In this document: one piece after another, positions 16,388-24,783 of the stretch
Layout of the letters: each line of letters opens with the position of its first letter
How positions within the stretch are numbered: the stretch's first letter is position 1
Source of the DNA: Chryseosolibacter sp964551035
GTDB taxonomy: Bacteria > Bacteroidota > Bacteroidia > Cytophagales > Cyclobacteriaceae
NCBI GenBank assembly: GCA_964551035.1
Contig: CAZKBK010000028.1
Location: forward strand, 1-64,000
Direction: 5' to 3'
Length of the DNA stretch: 64,000 nt
Position numbers and translations under genes: made by a program
The notes under the pieces: model-generated
What the model saw: the letters and a program-made list of their open reading frames with translations, nothing else
Told to the model about the DNA's origin: nothing
Databases searched by the model: none

Positions 16388-18304
16388 TCAACCGTTTCCA
16401 AGCGCATCGATGGAGGCCGCGATGCGTTCCCATTCGGCGTTGGCCGCGTCTATGCGCTGCACAATTTCCCTGAACGCTTCCTGCTCCTTTCCGGCCCGGG
16501 CTTCATCGGAATACAGGGAAGGATCGGCCAGAATTGACTCAAGCCTGGATTTTTCCTTTTCCAACATTTCCAACCCTGCCTCGGCTTTCTGTAATTCTTT
16601 CTCCAACGATTTCAACCGGTTTTGATCGGGGTTGGGATTAGGCTTCTCCTTCTCCTCATTCTTTTTCACCTTCCTGGCGGGAGGTTCCGCGGCCGGCGTT
16701 CCATTCAGTTTATTCCTGGTGCGCCAGTACTCGTACTCTTCGTACGTGCCCGGATATTCTTTGATCTGCCGGTCTTCGATATACCAGATCTTGTTGGCGA
16801 TCTGGCTGATGAAGTGCCTGTTGTGGGATACGACGACGAAACTGCCCTGATACTGTTGCAGGGCCTGGATAAGGATGTTCTCGGATATGAAATCCAGGTG
16901 GTTCGTCGGTTCATCGAGCAGCAGGAAGTTGGCCTCCGAGATGAGGGTTTTGGCGAGGGCTACGCGCGACTTCTCCCCACCCGACAATACCTTGATCTTC
17001 TTGAACTGATCTTCGTCAGAGAAAAGGAAACAGCCGAGGACATTTCGCAGCTCCTGTTCGGTCTTGCCCGATCCGGCTTGTTTGAGTTCTTCGATGATTT
17101 CGTTTTCGAGGTGCAGGGATTCCAGCTGGTGCTGTGCGTAGAACGCCTGAATGACGTTGTATCCGATAACGCGCTCTCCTTCGACGGGTTCCACGCCGGC
17201 GAGTATCCTCAACAGGGTCGACTTGCCCTTGCCGTTCGCTCCGATCAGCGCGATCTTGTCGCCGCGTTCTATCGTGGCTGAAGTGTGGTCAAGGACTTCA
17301 AGGTCGCCGTAAGCCTTGGATATCTCGTTCAGGGTCACGATGAAACGCCCGGGCTGTTGGTTGAATTTAAAACGGAAGTTCACAGCCGCTGTGTCGTCGA
17401 TCACTTCTTCGACGAGGTCCAGTTTTTCGAGCGCCTTCACCCGGGACTGTACCTGGCGCGCCTTTGAAGCCTTGGCCTTAAAGCGTTCGATGAAACGCTC
17501 CGTCTGGCGGATCTTCTGCTGCTGATTCTCCCAGGCATTTTGCTGGATTTGCTGGCGCAGTTCTTTCTCCTGCAGATAGAACGAATAGTTTCCTTCGTAG
17601 GTGATAAGTTGTTGTTGCGTAACGTCGACGGTTTTGTTGATCACGTTGTCGAGGAAACGGCGATCGTGCGACACGATGACCACCGCGCCGTCGTAGTTGC
17701 GCAGGTAGTTCTCCACCCATTCAATGGAGGGAAGATCGAGGTGGTTGGTGGGCTCGTCGAGCATCAGGCACGACGGTTTCTCCAGCAACAGCTTGGCAAG
17801 CATCACGCGCATGCGCCACCCTCCGGAAAATTCCTTGAGGGGCCGGTGAAGGTCCGCCGTGGAGAAGCCAATCCCTTCGAGCACTTCTTCCGCCCTGGCC
17901 TGCATCGAGTAACCGTCGAGGTGATCGAACTTCTCCTGAAGTTTCGCCAGCTTTTCGACAAGGTCGTCCGCGTATTCGGTTTCCAGCTTATGGAGGACTT
18001 TCTCAATCTGCCTTTGGGTGTCGACGGCATCTTTGAATGCTTCCATGGCCACCGTCACGATGGCGTCGTCGGTTTGGTAGGAAAGGAGGTCCTGGTTGAG
18101 GAATCCCAGCGTGCAGTCGTTGCTCATGCTGATCGAGCCGCCGTCTGGCTTGTATTCACCGGTGATCAGTTTCAGCAGGGTGGATTTGCCGCGGCCGTTC
18201 AGCCCGATGAGGCCGATCTTGTCCTTCGGCTTGATAAACATGTTCGCATTTTCGTACAGCGCGCGGCCACCGATAAAGTAGGAGAGGTTGGTAATCGAGA
18301 TCAT
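16388..18304 (-). CDS. ABC-F family ATP-binding protein
   Basis: 638 residues, two ABC cassettes without membrane domains. First cassette: Walker A GLNGRGKST (residues 34-42), signature FSGGWRMR, Walker B CLMLDEPTNHLD. Second: GANGKGKST, LSGGEKSRVALAKTL, FLLLDEPTNHLD. The inter-domain linker (ARQVQSRVKALEKLD) is the ABC-F type, and a Lys/Glu-rich C-terminal coiled coil resembles Uup/YdiF. ABC-F proteins bind the ribosome E site; roles range from rescue of stalled translation to antibiotic protection. The exact subfamily cannot be fixed from sequence inspection. Starts at ATG 18304. Confidence 0.92.
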   Translation of the reverse strand: MISITNLSYFIGGRALYENANMFIKPKDKIGLIGLNGRGKSTLLKLITGEYKPDGGSISMSNDCTLGFLNQDLLSYQTDDAIVTVAMEAFKDAVDTQRQIEKVLHKLETEYADDLVEKLAKLQEKFDHLDGYSMQARAEEVLEGIGFSTADLHRPLKEFSGGWRMRVMLAKLLLEKPSCLMLDEPTNHLDLPSIEWVENYLRNYDGAVVIVSHDRRFLDNVINKTVDVTQQQLITYEGNYSFYLQEKELRQQIQQNAWENQQQKIRQTERFIERFKAKASKARQVQSRVKALEKLDLVEEVIDDTAAVNFRFKFNQQPGRFIVTLNEISKAYGDLEVLDHTSATIERGDKIALIGANGKGKSTLLRILAGVEPVEGERVIGYNVIQAFYAQHQLESLHLENEIIEELKQAGSGKTEQELRNVLGCFLFSDEDQFKKIKVLSGGEKSRVALAKTLISEANFLLLDEPTNHLDFISENILIQALQQYQGSFVVVSHNRHFISQIANKIWYIEDRQIKEYPGTYEEYEYWRTRNKLNGTPAAEPPARKVKKNEEKEKPNPNPDQNRLKSLEKELQKAEAGLEMLEKEKSRLESILADPSLYSDEARAGKEQEAFREIVQRIDAANAEWERIAASIDALGNG

Positions 18305-18508
18305 CAGTCAGTTAAAAAAACCTGTCGGTTGATATTTAGTAAATTTTGGATGGCCTGTTGCAACCAGACGTGGCCCGTTTCCCTTTTCAAACCGCAAAAA
18401 TAAACAGTTGGTGCCAATATCGGCCGAAAAATCCGCTCGGAAGCCGCTGGTCACAGGCAATTTAGAAAACCGGAAAAAGCGGCTAAATTGATGCATAAAT
18501 GTTCTCCT

Positions 18509-19621
18509 ATGCAAATCAGACGATTATGGCTCCTGATCCTCGTTGCAAGCGTCCTCTCCTGCGGCAACGATGCGTTAAAAACGCTGCCTCTGGACAAGAT
18601 CAAGCTTCCGGAAGGCTTCAGCATCGCGGTATACGCCGAAGTCGATAATGCGCGGTCGATGGCGATGAGCCCCTCGGGGATCATCTATGTGGGCAACCGA
18701 AATGGTGATGCGGTTTACGCCGTGCAGGACACGGACGGCGATAACGTGGCAGACGAGAAGTGGACGATTGCCACGGGGCTGAACATGCCAAACGGCGTTG
18801 CCTTTCACGATGGAGACCTGTACGTCGCGGAGGTGAGCAGGATCCTGAAGTATCCGGACATCGAGTCACGACTCAGCGACCCGCCGAAGCCGGAAGTCAT
18901 CAAGGATGACTATCCCACGGAGACACATCATGGATGGAAGTATATTGCCTTCGGACCCGATGGGAAACTTTATGTCCCGGTGGGGGCGCCGTGCAACATC
19001 TGTGAACCCACGCAGGAAATTTACGCGTCCATCACACGTATCAACCCGGACGGCAGCGGCCTGGAGATCTACGCCCATGGTGTGAGGAACACCGTTGGGC
19101 TTACCTGGCACCCTGAAACCGGCGACCTTTGGTTTACCGACAATGGCCGGGATATGATGGGTGACGACGTTCCGTTTTGTGAGTTGAATCACGCGCCGGA
19201 AGCGGGAATGCATTTCGGATACCCCTATTGCCACGCGGGCACTGTCAAAGATCCGGAGTTTGGCGACAAACGCGCGTGCAGCGAGTTCGTAGCTCCCGCG
19301 CAGGGCCTGGGCCCGCACGTGGCGCCGCTGGGATTAAAGTTTTATTCCGGAGCGATGTTTCCCGCCGATTACAAAAACCAGCTTTTCGTCGCCCGCCATG
19401 GGTCGTGGAACCGCAGCAAAAAAAGCGGCTATGATGTAGTGCTGGTGAAGATGCAGGATAACCGCGTGGTGGACCAGGAGGTCTTTGCAAGCGGCTGGCT
19501 GGACGATGCCACCCAAAAGGCCTGGGGTCGGCCCGTTGACGTGCTTGTCATGCCCGACGGCGCGCTCCTCGTATCCGATGACCAAGCCAACGTCATCTAT
19601 AGAATCTCATATAAGTCATAG
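18509..19621 (+). CDS. Sorbosone-dehydrogenase-like PQQ beta-propeller lipoprotein
   Basis: 370 residues from ATG 18509, which gives a compact lipoprotein signal MQIRRLWLLILVASVLSCGN (lipidated Cys18); ATG 18491 would add six residues. The body is a six-bladed soluble-glucose/sorbosone dehydrogenase-type propeller: VEVAEVSRILKYP-like blades, HHGWKYIAFGPDGKLYVPVG, HGVRNTVGLTWHPETGDLWFTDNGRD, and a C-terminal GRPVDVLVMPDGALLVSDD. Several Cys near APCNIC and the HAGTVKD segment are visible. Probably periplasmic or outer-membrane sugar/aldose oxidation with PQQ; cofactor and substrate are inferred from family only. The next gene starts one base after its stop. Confidence 0.8.
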   Translation: MQIRRLWLLILVASVLSCGNDALKTLPLDKIKLPEGFSIAVYAEVDNARSMAMSPSGIIYVGNRNGDAVYAVQDTDGDNVADEKWTIATGLNMPNGVAFHDGDLYVAEVSRILKYPDIESRLSDPPKPEVIKDDYPTETHHGWKYIAFGPDGKLYVPVGAPCNICEPTQEIYASITRINPDGSGLEIYAHGVRNTVGLTWHPETGDLWFTDNGRDMMGDDVPFCELNHAPEAGMHFGYPYCHAGTVKDPEFGDKRACSEFVAPAQGLGPHVAPLGLKFYSGAMFPADYKNQLFVARHGSWNRSKKSGYDVVLVKMQDNRVVDQEVFASGWLDDATQKAWGRPVDVLVMPDGALLVSDDQANVIYRISYKS

Positions 19622-19622
19622 T

Positions 19623-20741
19623 ATGCAGCGGAAGATGTTTTTCGGAAATGCTATCGCGATGCTGTGGTCCTTGTCCTGTGCGGCCGCGTTTGCGCAGCCC
19701 ACCAGTGAAAACCTTGCGCGGGTGGCACCCCATACGCCGGTGAAAAACCAGGCGAACACAGGCACGTGCTGGAGTTTTTCGACCATCTCCCTGGTTGAAT
19801 CCCAGACGATGTCCCTGGGAATGGGCGAGTTTGATCTGTCCGAAATGTTCGTGGTCAGAAACATTTACCGCGAGAAAGCGCGGAATTACCTGCTGCGGCA
19901 GGGTAAAGCCCAGTTCGGGCCGGGCGGTTTGGGACATGATGTCATCCATGCCATCCATGCGTACGGCGCGGTGCCGGAAAGTGTGTATACCGGGTTGTTG
20001 CTGGGACATAACGAGCACGACCACGAGGCGATGGATGAAAAACTCAAGCAATACCTGGATAAGGTGTTGGAGACGCGGCCTGTTTCACCGGATTGGATGA
20101 AGGGTTTCGAAGCCATTCTGGACGACCACCTGGGCAAGGTCCCGGAATCATTCCAGTGGAAGGAAAAGACCTTTACGCCGAAGACTTTTGCCGCCGAGGT
20201 GCTGAAATTCAACAAAGACGACTACGTCTGCCTCACTTCCTTTATGCACCATCCCTTTTATCAAGCGTTTATTCTCGAGGTTCCGGATAACTACAGCAAT
20301 AGGGCCTACTACAACCTTCCGCTCAGCGAGATGGTAGCCCTTGTGCGGGATGCCATTGCGAACGGGTTTTCAGTGATGTGGGATGCTGACGTAAGCAATG
20401 AACATTTCCGGCAAAAAGAAGGGTATGCCATGCTCCTTACGGTTGGGCCTGGCGTGGTTCCGAATCCCGAACAGGAAGAAGTACAGGTGGATCAGGAGAT
20501 GAGACAACATTTGTTTGAAATGCTGGTCACCCAGGACGATCACCTGATGCACCTTGTCGGATCGGAGCAGACAAAGGGCGGTAAAACATTTTTCCTCGTC
20601 AAGAACTCCTGGGGCAAAAGGGGGCCGTTTGACGGATACATCAAAGTTTCGGAAAGCTATTTTGCCCTCAACACCATAAGTCTTGTTGTGCCGAGGGCGG
20701 CGGTACCGCAAGCCTTGCTGAGCAAGCTGAATGCTAATTGA
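19623..20741 (+). CDS. Secreted papain-family (C1, bleomycin-hydrolase-like) cysteine peptidase
   Basis: 372 residues. A signal peptide (about 1-25, ending AAAFAQ) is followed by the catalytic-Cys block VKNQANTGTCWSFSTIS (Cys49), a C-terminal His (307 or 310, DDHLMHLVG) and the Asn block FLVKNSWG (Asn328). This is the C1B aminopeptidase C/bleomycin hydrolase arrangement, but with an export signal, unlike the cytoplasmic PepC. Predicted to act in the periplasm or outside. ATG 19623 lies one base after the preceding stop, implying co-transcription with the sorbosone-dehydrogenase-like gene. Confidence 0.88.
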   Translation: MQRKMFFGNAIAMLWSLSCAAAFAQPTSENLARVAPHTPVKNQANTGTCWSFSTISLVESQTMSLGMGEFDLSEMFVVRNIYREKARNYLLRQGKAQFGPGGLGHDVIHAIHAYGAVPESVYTGLLLGHNEHDHEAMDEKLKQYLDKVLETRPVSPDWMKGFEAILDDHLGKVPESFQWKEKTFTPKTFAAEVLKFNKDDYVCLTSFMHHPFYQAFILEVPDNYSNRAYYNLPLSEMVALVRDAIANGFSVMWDADVSNEHFRQKEGYAMLLTVGPGVVPNPEQEEVQVDQEMRQHLFEMLVTQDDHLMHLVGSEQTKGGKTFFLVKNSWGKRGPFDGYIKVSESYFALNTISLVVPRAAVPQALLSKLNAN

Positions 20742-20774
20742 TCTCCCGGGGTTGGTAACGAATGATCTGAGGCA

Positions 20775-21602
20775 ATGCACCCAATACTGTTTGAAGTTGG
20801 CGGATACACGGTCTACAGCTATGGCTTTCTCATTGCGATCGGCGCCATACTCGGTGTATTTTACCTGGCGCGTCGTGGCCGGAAGGAGGTAGGGTTTACC
20901 TGGGATCAGGCCAATTCGCTCTTTCTCCTCATCTTCATGGCGGCGTTGATTGGCGGAAAGGTTTTCCTTTTTTTTGAAGACCCCGCCCGATACCGGGAGG
21001 ATCCCTCAAGCCTCTTCACGGGCAGGGGATTTGTTTTTTACGGTTCGTTCCTTTTCGCTATACCGACGACGCTTTGGTATTTCAGGCGGAACAAATTGCC
21101 GGTCTACCCGATGCTGGATATCATGGCGATCACAACCTGCATCGTGCATGTATTCGGAAGGCTCGGTTGTTTCATGGCGGGCTGTTGTCATGGCACTCCG
21201 ACAGATTCATGGCTGGGCGTGACCTACACCGACGCCGCCTGCTATGCCGATCCGATGCACACCCCGCTGCACCCGACGCAACTTTACGAGGCCGGTTTTA
21301 TTTTGATGGTAATGGGTTTCCTACGCTACCGACGCGACCGGAAAGCATTTCACGGTCAGTTGTTCCTCCTGTACCTGCTTCTCTATGCGGCGGGCCGGTT
21401 TTCGATTGAGTTTTATAGAGGAGACTCCGGTCGCGGTTTTGTCTTCGGCGATATGATTTCACATGGTCAACTCGTCGCGCTGATCATTCTTGTGATCGTT
21501 TCCATGATCTATGCCTCATTCCTCCGGCGCAAGCCGGCGATTTCGGCGACGTTGGCGGGCAAAGCTGACGCACAAATTGTCGGGCGTAAAAAACGCGGGT
21601 AG
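20775..21602 (+). CDS. lgt: Prolipoprotein diacylglyceryl transferase
   Basis: 275 residues with about seven membrane helices. Family blocks: YGFLIAIGAILGVFYLARR near the N-terminus, GRGFVFYGSF, FGRLGCFMAGCCHG, HPTQLYEA and AGRFSIEFYRGDSGRG. Transfers diacylglycerol from phosphatidylglycerol to the lipobox Cys of prolipoproteins in the inner membrane. The GCFMAGCCHG form replaces the GNFINGELYG of enterobacterial Lgt, as in other Bacteroidota. It follows the peptidase gene by 33 nt and ends 6 nt from the convergent DUF1080 gene. The many lipoproteins in the window are its likely clients. Confidence 0.93.
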   Translation: MHPILFEVGGYTVYSYGFLIAIGAILGVFYLARRGRKEVGFTWDQANSLFLLIFMAALIGGKVFLFFEDPARYREDPSSLFTGRGFVFYGSFLFAIPTTLWYFRRNKLPVYPMLDIMAITTCIVHVFGRLGCFMAGCCHGTPTDSWLGVTYTDAACYADPMHTPLHPTQLYEAGFILMVMGFLRYRRDRKAFHGQLFLLYLLLYAAGRFSIEFYRGDSGRGFVFGDMISHGQLVALIILVIVSMIYASFLRRKPAISATLAGKADAQIVGRKKRG

Positions 21603-21608
21603 CTGGCT

Positions 21609-22340
21609 TTACAGCTCGCGAATCCAAATGTTCCTGTAGCTTACGGGATTGTCATGGTCCTGTAGCACGAGCGATGCTTTTCCATGGGCGACTATTTTTG
21701 GATGCCCAACATTCTCGGTCGTGCCCTGGATCTCCGTGTGGTGCTGGATGAGGACGCCGTTGTGAAGTACTGTCATCCTTCCTTTTGACCGGAGAGCGCC
21801 GTCGTCGTTATACCTGGGCGCCGTGAAAATGACATCGTAGACCTGCCATTCCCCGGGAGGCCGGGAAGCGTTCACCGCGGGCGGGGCTTGTTTATAGATC
21901 GCACCTGCCTGGCCGTTGGAGTACGTCCGGTTGGAATAGGAGTCGAGGACCTGCAGCTCATATCGCTCCTGGAGGAAGATACCACTGTTGCCGCGTTCCT
22001 GTCCTTCACCGGCAATGACGGATGGTGTCCGCCACTCGATGTGAAGTTGAACATCTCCAAACGCGCGCTTTGTTTTGATATTTCCCGCCCCCTTCACGAC
22101 GGTCATGACTTGTCCGTCGACTTTCCATTGCGGCGCTTCGCCTTGCTCGTTAGTCCACTGGCTAAGGTCCTCTCCGTTGAAAAGAATTATCGCGTCCGAC
22201 GGCGGAGCGCCAGCGGTTCCCGGCATGACGACCCCCGGTTCGGGTTCCCACACCTCTGTCGTCCTGGCGTCGGTTATTTCCTGTGACCATGCGTTCGCCA
22301 TGGCTGACAGAACGATGGCCAGGGTAAAAAGATTTCGCAT
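21609..22340 (-). CDS. Secreted DUF1080 (3-keto-disaccharide hydrolase-like) protein
   Basis: 243 residues from ATG 22340, which opens a signal peptide (MRNLFTLAIVLSAMANAWSQ). The body is the DUF1080 concanavalin-like jelly roll: LFNGEDLSQWTN, AFGDVQLHIEWRTPS, RGNSGIFLQERYELQVLDSY and a C-terminal YRNIWIREL. Some family members hydrolyse 3-keto-glycosides; activity here is unproven. It starts 13 nt after the stop of the upstream secreted protein on the same strand, so the two form a short operon. Confidence 0.85.
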   Translation of the reverse strand: MRNLFTLAIVLSAMANAWSQEITDARTTEVWEPEPGVVMPGTAGAPPSDAIILFNGEDLSQWTNEQGEAPQWKVDGQVMTVVKGAGNIKTKRAFGDVQLHIEWRTPSVIAGEGQERGNSGIFLQERYELQVLDSYSNRTYSNGQAGAIYKQAPPAVNASRPPGEWQVYDVIFTAPRYNDDGALRSKGRMTVLHNGVLIQHHTEIQGTTENVGHPKIVAHGKASLVLQDHDNPVSYRNIWIREL

Positions 22341-22353
22341 GGTGCAACGGTTG

Positions 22354-22863
22354 TCAGAAGTCATCGGCAATATCCACAATCTTTTGTTTCTTATCCGCCT
22401 CCACCTGCTTGAGTACGACGTGGGAGGTATAGATCATTTCGAGTTGATTTTTCTTGTACGATCTGAAGGTCAGCGTAAGGGAAGGGGCCTTCCAGAAATA
22501 TTTCTCACGGAGCCGGTCGTACGTGGCAAGGCCGTAGATGGATTCAAGCGCCTTCATTAACCGCGGATCTTTTTCCGTGACGACATGGATCTGGTAAATA
22601 TGGTTCTTATAGGTCTTTATTTCCACGCGGTCGATATCCACTTCGCCGATATGCTTGTAGTCGTCATGGTCAACGGTGTAAAGGCTGGCCTCAAACTGTT
22701 TCTTTTCAAGAAAGGTCTTCTTCAGTTTTGCGCCCTTGACTGAGTCGGCGATCATCCCGAGGCGAAGGTCTTTGAATCCGTGCCGCCTTTCGAGCTCAGC
22801 GCTTTGTGCGATGGACAACGTCGGAAGCAGGAGCACAAGGAGTAGGGTCAGGGTTTTCTGCAT
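22354..22863 (-). CDS. Secreted protein of unknown function
   Basis: 169 residues from ATG 22863, preferred over the longer frame (from 22899) because it begins the signal peptide MQKTLTLLLVLLLPTLSIAQ. The mature part mixes strands and Lys-rich helices (GFKDLRLGMIADSVKG, HIYQIHVVTEKDPRLM, ESIYGLATYDRLREKYFWK). I recognise no family with certainty. The pattern of a short leading GLRLGM-like motif and later strand pairs is common to small periplasmic proteins of this phylum. First gene of the operon with the DUF1080 protein. Confidence 0.75.
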   Translation of the reverse strand: MQKTLTLLLVLLLPTLSIAQSAELERRHGFKDLRLGMIADSVKGAKLKKTFLEKKQFEASLYTVDHDDYKHIGEVDIDRVEIKTYKNHIYQIHVVTEKDPRLMKALESIYGLATYDRLREKYFWKAPSLTLTFRSYKKNQLEMIYTSHVVLKQVEADKKQKIVDIADDF

Positions 22864-23287
22864 GGCTAGTCGGCAAATTTTAACGTACGATAAAGTCATC
22901 CCATAAACAAAAGCTCTGCCAGTTCGTTCCGTTGACAGCGGTGGATGGTAAATACCTCAAAAATAGCGCTATTTGTCAAAACGGGCACGTGAAACAACAA
23001 GAGATCACGCGCTGGAATCGCTGTTGTTCCCGTTCCGCGACTGGAGCGCTGTGTGACCGTGGCCGAGGTAAGATGGAGGGTGCCGTGGGCAGGGGGCGTA
23101 AGTCGCCGCGTACCCGTTCGCGCCTGTTGTCCCATTTTAGTTCCCTGGCATGAGCATCGTAAAAATGCCGGTCCCCGGCAGGTTTTTCCGGTGATAAGAA
23201 ATAAAGATAGTAAATTGACGCGTTTCAAACCCGCGGAGGCACAGGTTGTAAGTAAGGAACAGGTTACGCGGAGACACTACTTCACAG
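22864..23287. other. 424-bp non-coding gap with a palindrome and a hairpin
   Basis: Between divergent genes; no convincing gene. A perfect 14-bp palindrome AAATAGCGCTATTT lies at 22961-22974 and could be an operator. A 6-bp stem TGCCGG/CCGGCA at 23166-23180 followed by GGTTTTT resembles a weak terminator or attenuator about 100 nt before the dCMP deaminase start. The 110-residue reverse frame here (22896-23228) looks non-coding. Confidence 0.4.
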
Positions 23288-23773
23288 ATGATGAGCAGAC
23301 CGGCATTTGACGACATCTTCATGGAACTTGCCGTGAACCTGGCAAAGCGTTCGCATTGCATCAAGCGTCACGTGGGCGCGGTACTGGCGAAGGATACCCG
23401 GATCATTTCCATCGGGTATAACGGGCCGCCCTCGGGCACGCACAACTGCGATGAACAATGGCCCGACACAGGCTGCCCGCGGGATTCGAAAGGCGGCTGT
23501 TCTCTGGCTATTCACGCGGAGCAGAACGCCATTCTCTATGCGGTAAAAAACAAGACCGGGGTTGAAGGCGCGACACTCTACGTCACGCTGTCGCCCTGCC
23601 TGGCGTGCGCGCGGATTATTTATTCGATGGGAATCCGGCGCGTGATCTACCTGAATTCCTACGCCGAGTTCAAAGGGCTACCGTCCGACGAAGGTGTCGA
23701 TTTCCTGGAACGATTCGGCGTCGAGGCGGTGCGTTACAGGGGCGACTTGCGCAACATCACGCACATGATCTGA
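23288..23773 (+). CDS. dCMP deaminase (ComEB-like)
   Basis: 161 residues. Zinc site and general-base signature of the deoxycytidylate deaminases: HAEQNA with His76 and Glu78, then SPCLACARII with Cys104 and Cys107. The insert THNCDEQWPDTGCPRDSKGGC adds the family's second, structural Cys/His cluster. Converts dCMP to dUMP, the substrate of thymidylate synthase, which lies 20 kb away in this window. Starts ATG ATG at 23288; the convergent gene stops 2 nt beyond its own stop. Confidence 0.9.
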   Translation: MMSRPAFDDIFMELAVNLAKRSHCIKRHVGAVLAKDTRIISIGYNGPPSGTHNCDEQWPDTGCPRDSKGGCSLAIHAEQNAILYAVKNKTGVEGATLYVTLSPCLACARIIYSMGIRRVIYLNSYAEFKGLPSDEGVDFLERFGVEAVRYRGDLRNITHMI

Positions 23774-23775
23774 GG

Positions 23776-24093
23776 TCAGCGGCTTTGTAGACTTTTTTCA
23801 AGATCCTTCACCATCTTCGCCGTAACGCCTTTCGTTTTGCGAGATTGCTCGCCGCGGAACACGGCAACGGCGCGTTCCACCATCGTGTAGAGCCCGACGG
23901 GATTGCCATCGGCGCGGTAGCTACCCAGACACCATTCGAGATCATTTTGCAATTCCGGCTCGATACCGAGTGCCTGAAGCTTTTTCAAAGCTTCTTCACT
24001 GGCCTGCTCGATGGAAGGTGCCTGTTTCGATGGACCTGAAACGGTGGCCTTGCGGGGTGCCCTGGTTGCGGATTTAGAAGCTGTCTTGGCCAT
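23776..24093 (-). CDS. Small protein with basic N-terminal tail, unknown function
   Basis: 105 residues from ATG 24093. Residues 1-28 are Lys/Ala/Ser/Pro-rich (MAKTASKSATRAPRKATVSG) like a histone tail; residues ~30-105 are mostly helical with a conserved-looking LEWCLGSYRADGNPVGLY block and a basic end (SRKTKGVTAKMVKDLEKSL). No family recognised. The first residues resemble those of the 24-residue Lys/Ala peptide encoded 500 bp upstream on the same strand, though they are separate genes with a terminator between. Confidence 0.7.
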   Translation of the reverse strand: MAKTASKSATRAPRKATVSGPSKQAPSIEQASEEALKKLQALGIEPELQNDLEWCLGSYRADGNPVGLYTMVERAVAVFRGEQSRKTKGVTAKMVKDLEKSLQSR

Positions 24094-24505
24094 AGTGTAT
24101 GGATTAAGTTCTAACAATGTTCGAAATTACTGGTACCGGTCGCCGGAGACAAGGTCGCGCCGGCAATAATTTCTGCAACCGAATGAAAAAAACCTCGCCA
24201 ACGTTGGCGTTCGAAGTGCGCTTTCGACATTAATCGGCATTAAGGCGGTTCACGCCGTATGGATTATCCCCGCGGGTCCCCTTTCTGCCGCAGGTCCCCT
24301 TTCTCCTGGGCCACGTGCCCTTCGTCCTTCCTTCGACGCGGACCACAGCGGCAACGACGCCTGCGCGTGGGCCTCCTTCTCTTCTTGTGTTGTCCATGGC
24401 TTGAAACGCGGCCGGTGAGATCAAGCAAACGATGCGCATCCGGAGAAACCGTTCCGATTCAACCATCGACCAACGCCCGATGATCGCCATCGTATCTATG
24501 CGCCT
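24094..24505. other. ~410-bp gap without a recognisable gene
   Basis: Short frames occur on both strands, but none has family features. A GGTCCCCTTTCT sequence occurs twice, 18 bp apart (about 24279-24308). Nothing else is evident. The 5' part should hold the promoter of the small basic protein on the minus strand. Confidence 0.4.
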
Positions 24506-24546
24506 TGAAAAAACAAAAAGGGAAGTAATTCCAAATTACTTCCCTT
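24506..24546 (-). terminator. Strong terminator of the tiny Lys/Ala peptide gene
   Basis: Read on the minus strand: 13-bp perfect stem (24546-24534 with 24530-24518), 3-nt loop, followed by a run of T broken once by G (24517-24506). It lies 26 nt after the stop of the peptide gene. Confidence 0.9.
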
Positions 24547-24571
24547 CGCAAAGCTTTTAGGTTTAACCTAA

Positions 24572-24646
24572 TTACTTCTTCTTCTTAGCAGCTTTCTTAG
24601 CAGTCTTCTTAGACTTTTTTGCTGCTTTCTTCGCTGTTTTTGCCAT
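24572..24646 (-). CDS. 24-residue Lys/Ala-rich histone-tail-like peptide
   Basis: ATG 24646 to TAA 24572 encodes a peptide starting MAKTAKKAAKKSKKTAKK and ending AAKKKK: 13 Lys, 7 Ala, 2 Thr, one Ser and Met. The composition matches H1/HU-type basic tails. Evidence that it is a gene: a perfect Lys/Ala pattern, an AT-rich upstream region (24647-24735), and a dedicated strong terminator 26 nt downstream with no other gene it could serve. A role in nucleoid or RNA binding is inferred from charge only. It is too short for most gene callers. Confidence 0.7.
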   Translation of the reverse strand: MAKTAKKAAKKSKKTAKKAAKKKK

Positions 24647-24783
24647 AGCGTTTTTAAAATTTTAGTTTAAAATATACGAAAAGTTATAACAAAATTCTTA
24701 TTCGCAAAAATTTTTAAGAAAATATTTTTTTACCTCAACATTTCTCTGAGGTAGCCCGTGAGGTCCGGGCGCAGTCGTCGTGG

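Noticed and set aside
16622..18403. Long plus-strand frames (219 and 287 residues) opposite the ABC-F gene
   Set aside because: Antisense shadows of a strongly supported ABC-F protein; no family features or plausible start sites.
22896..23228. 110-residue minus-strand frame in the non-coding gap
   Set aside because: Arg/Thr-rich composition without structure, and it abuts the real start of the secreted-protein operon; no family recognised.
24731..24753. Hairpin TACCTCA...TGAGGTA taken as the murB terminator
   Set aside because: Read in the murB direction it is followed by A, not T, so it does not look like a terminator; its role is unclear.
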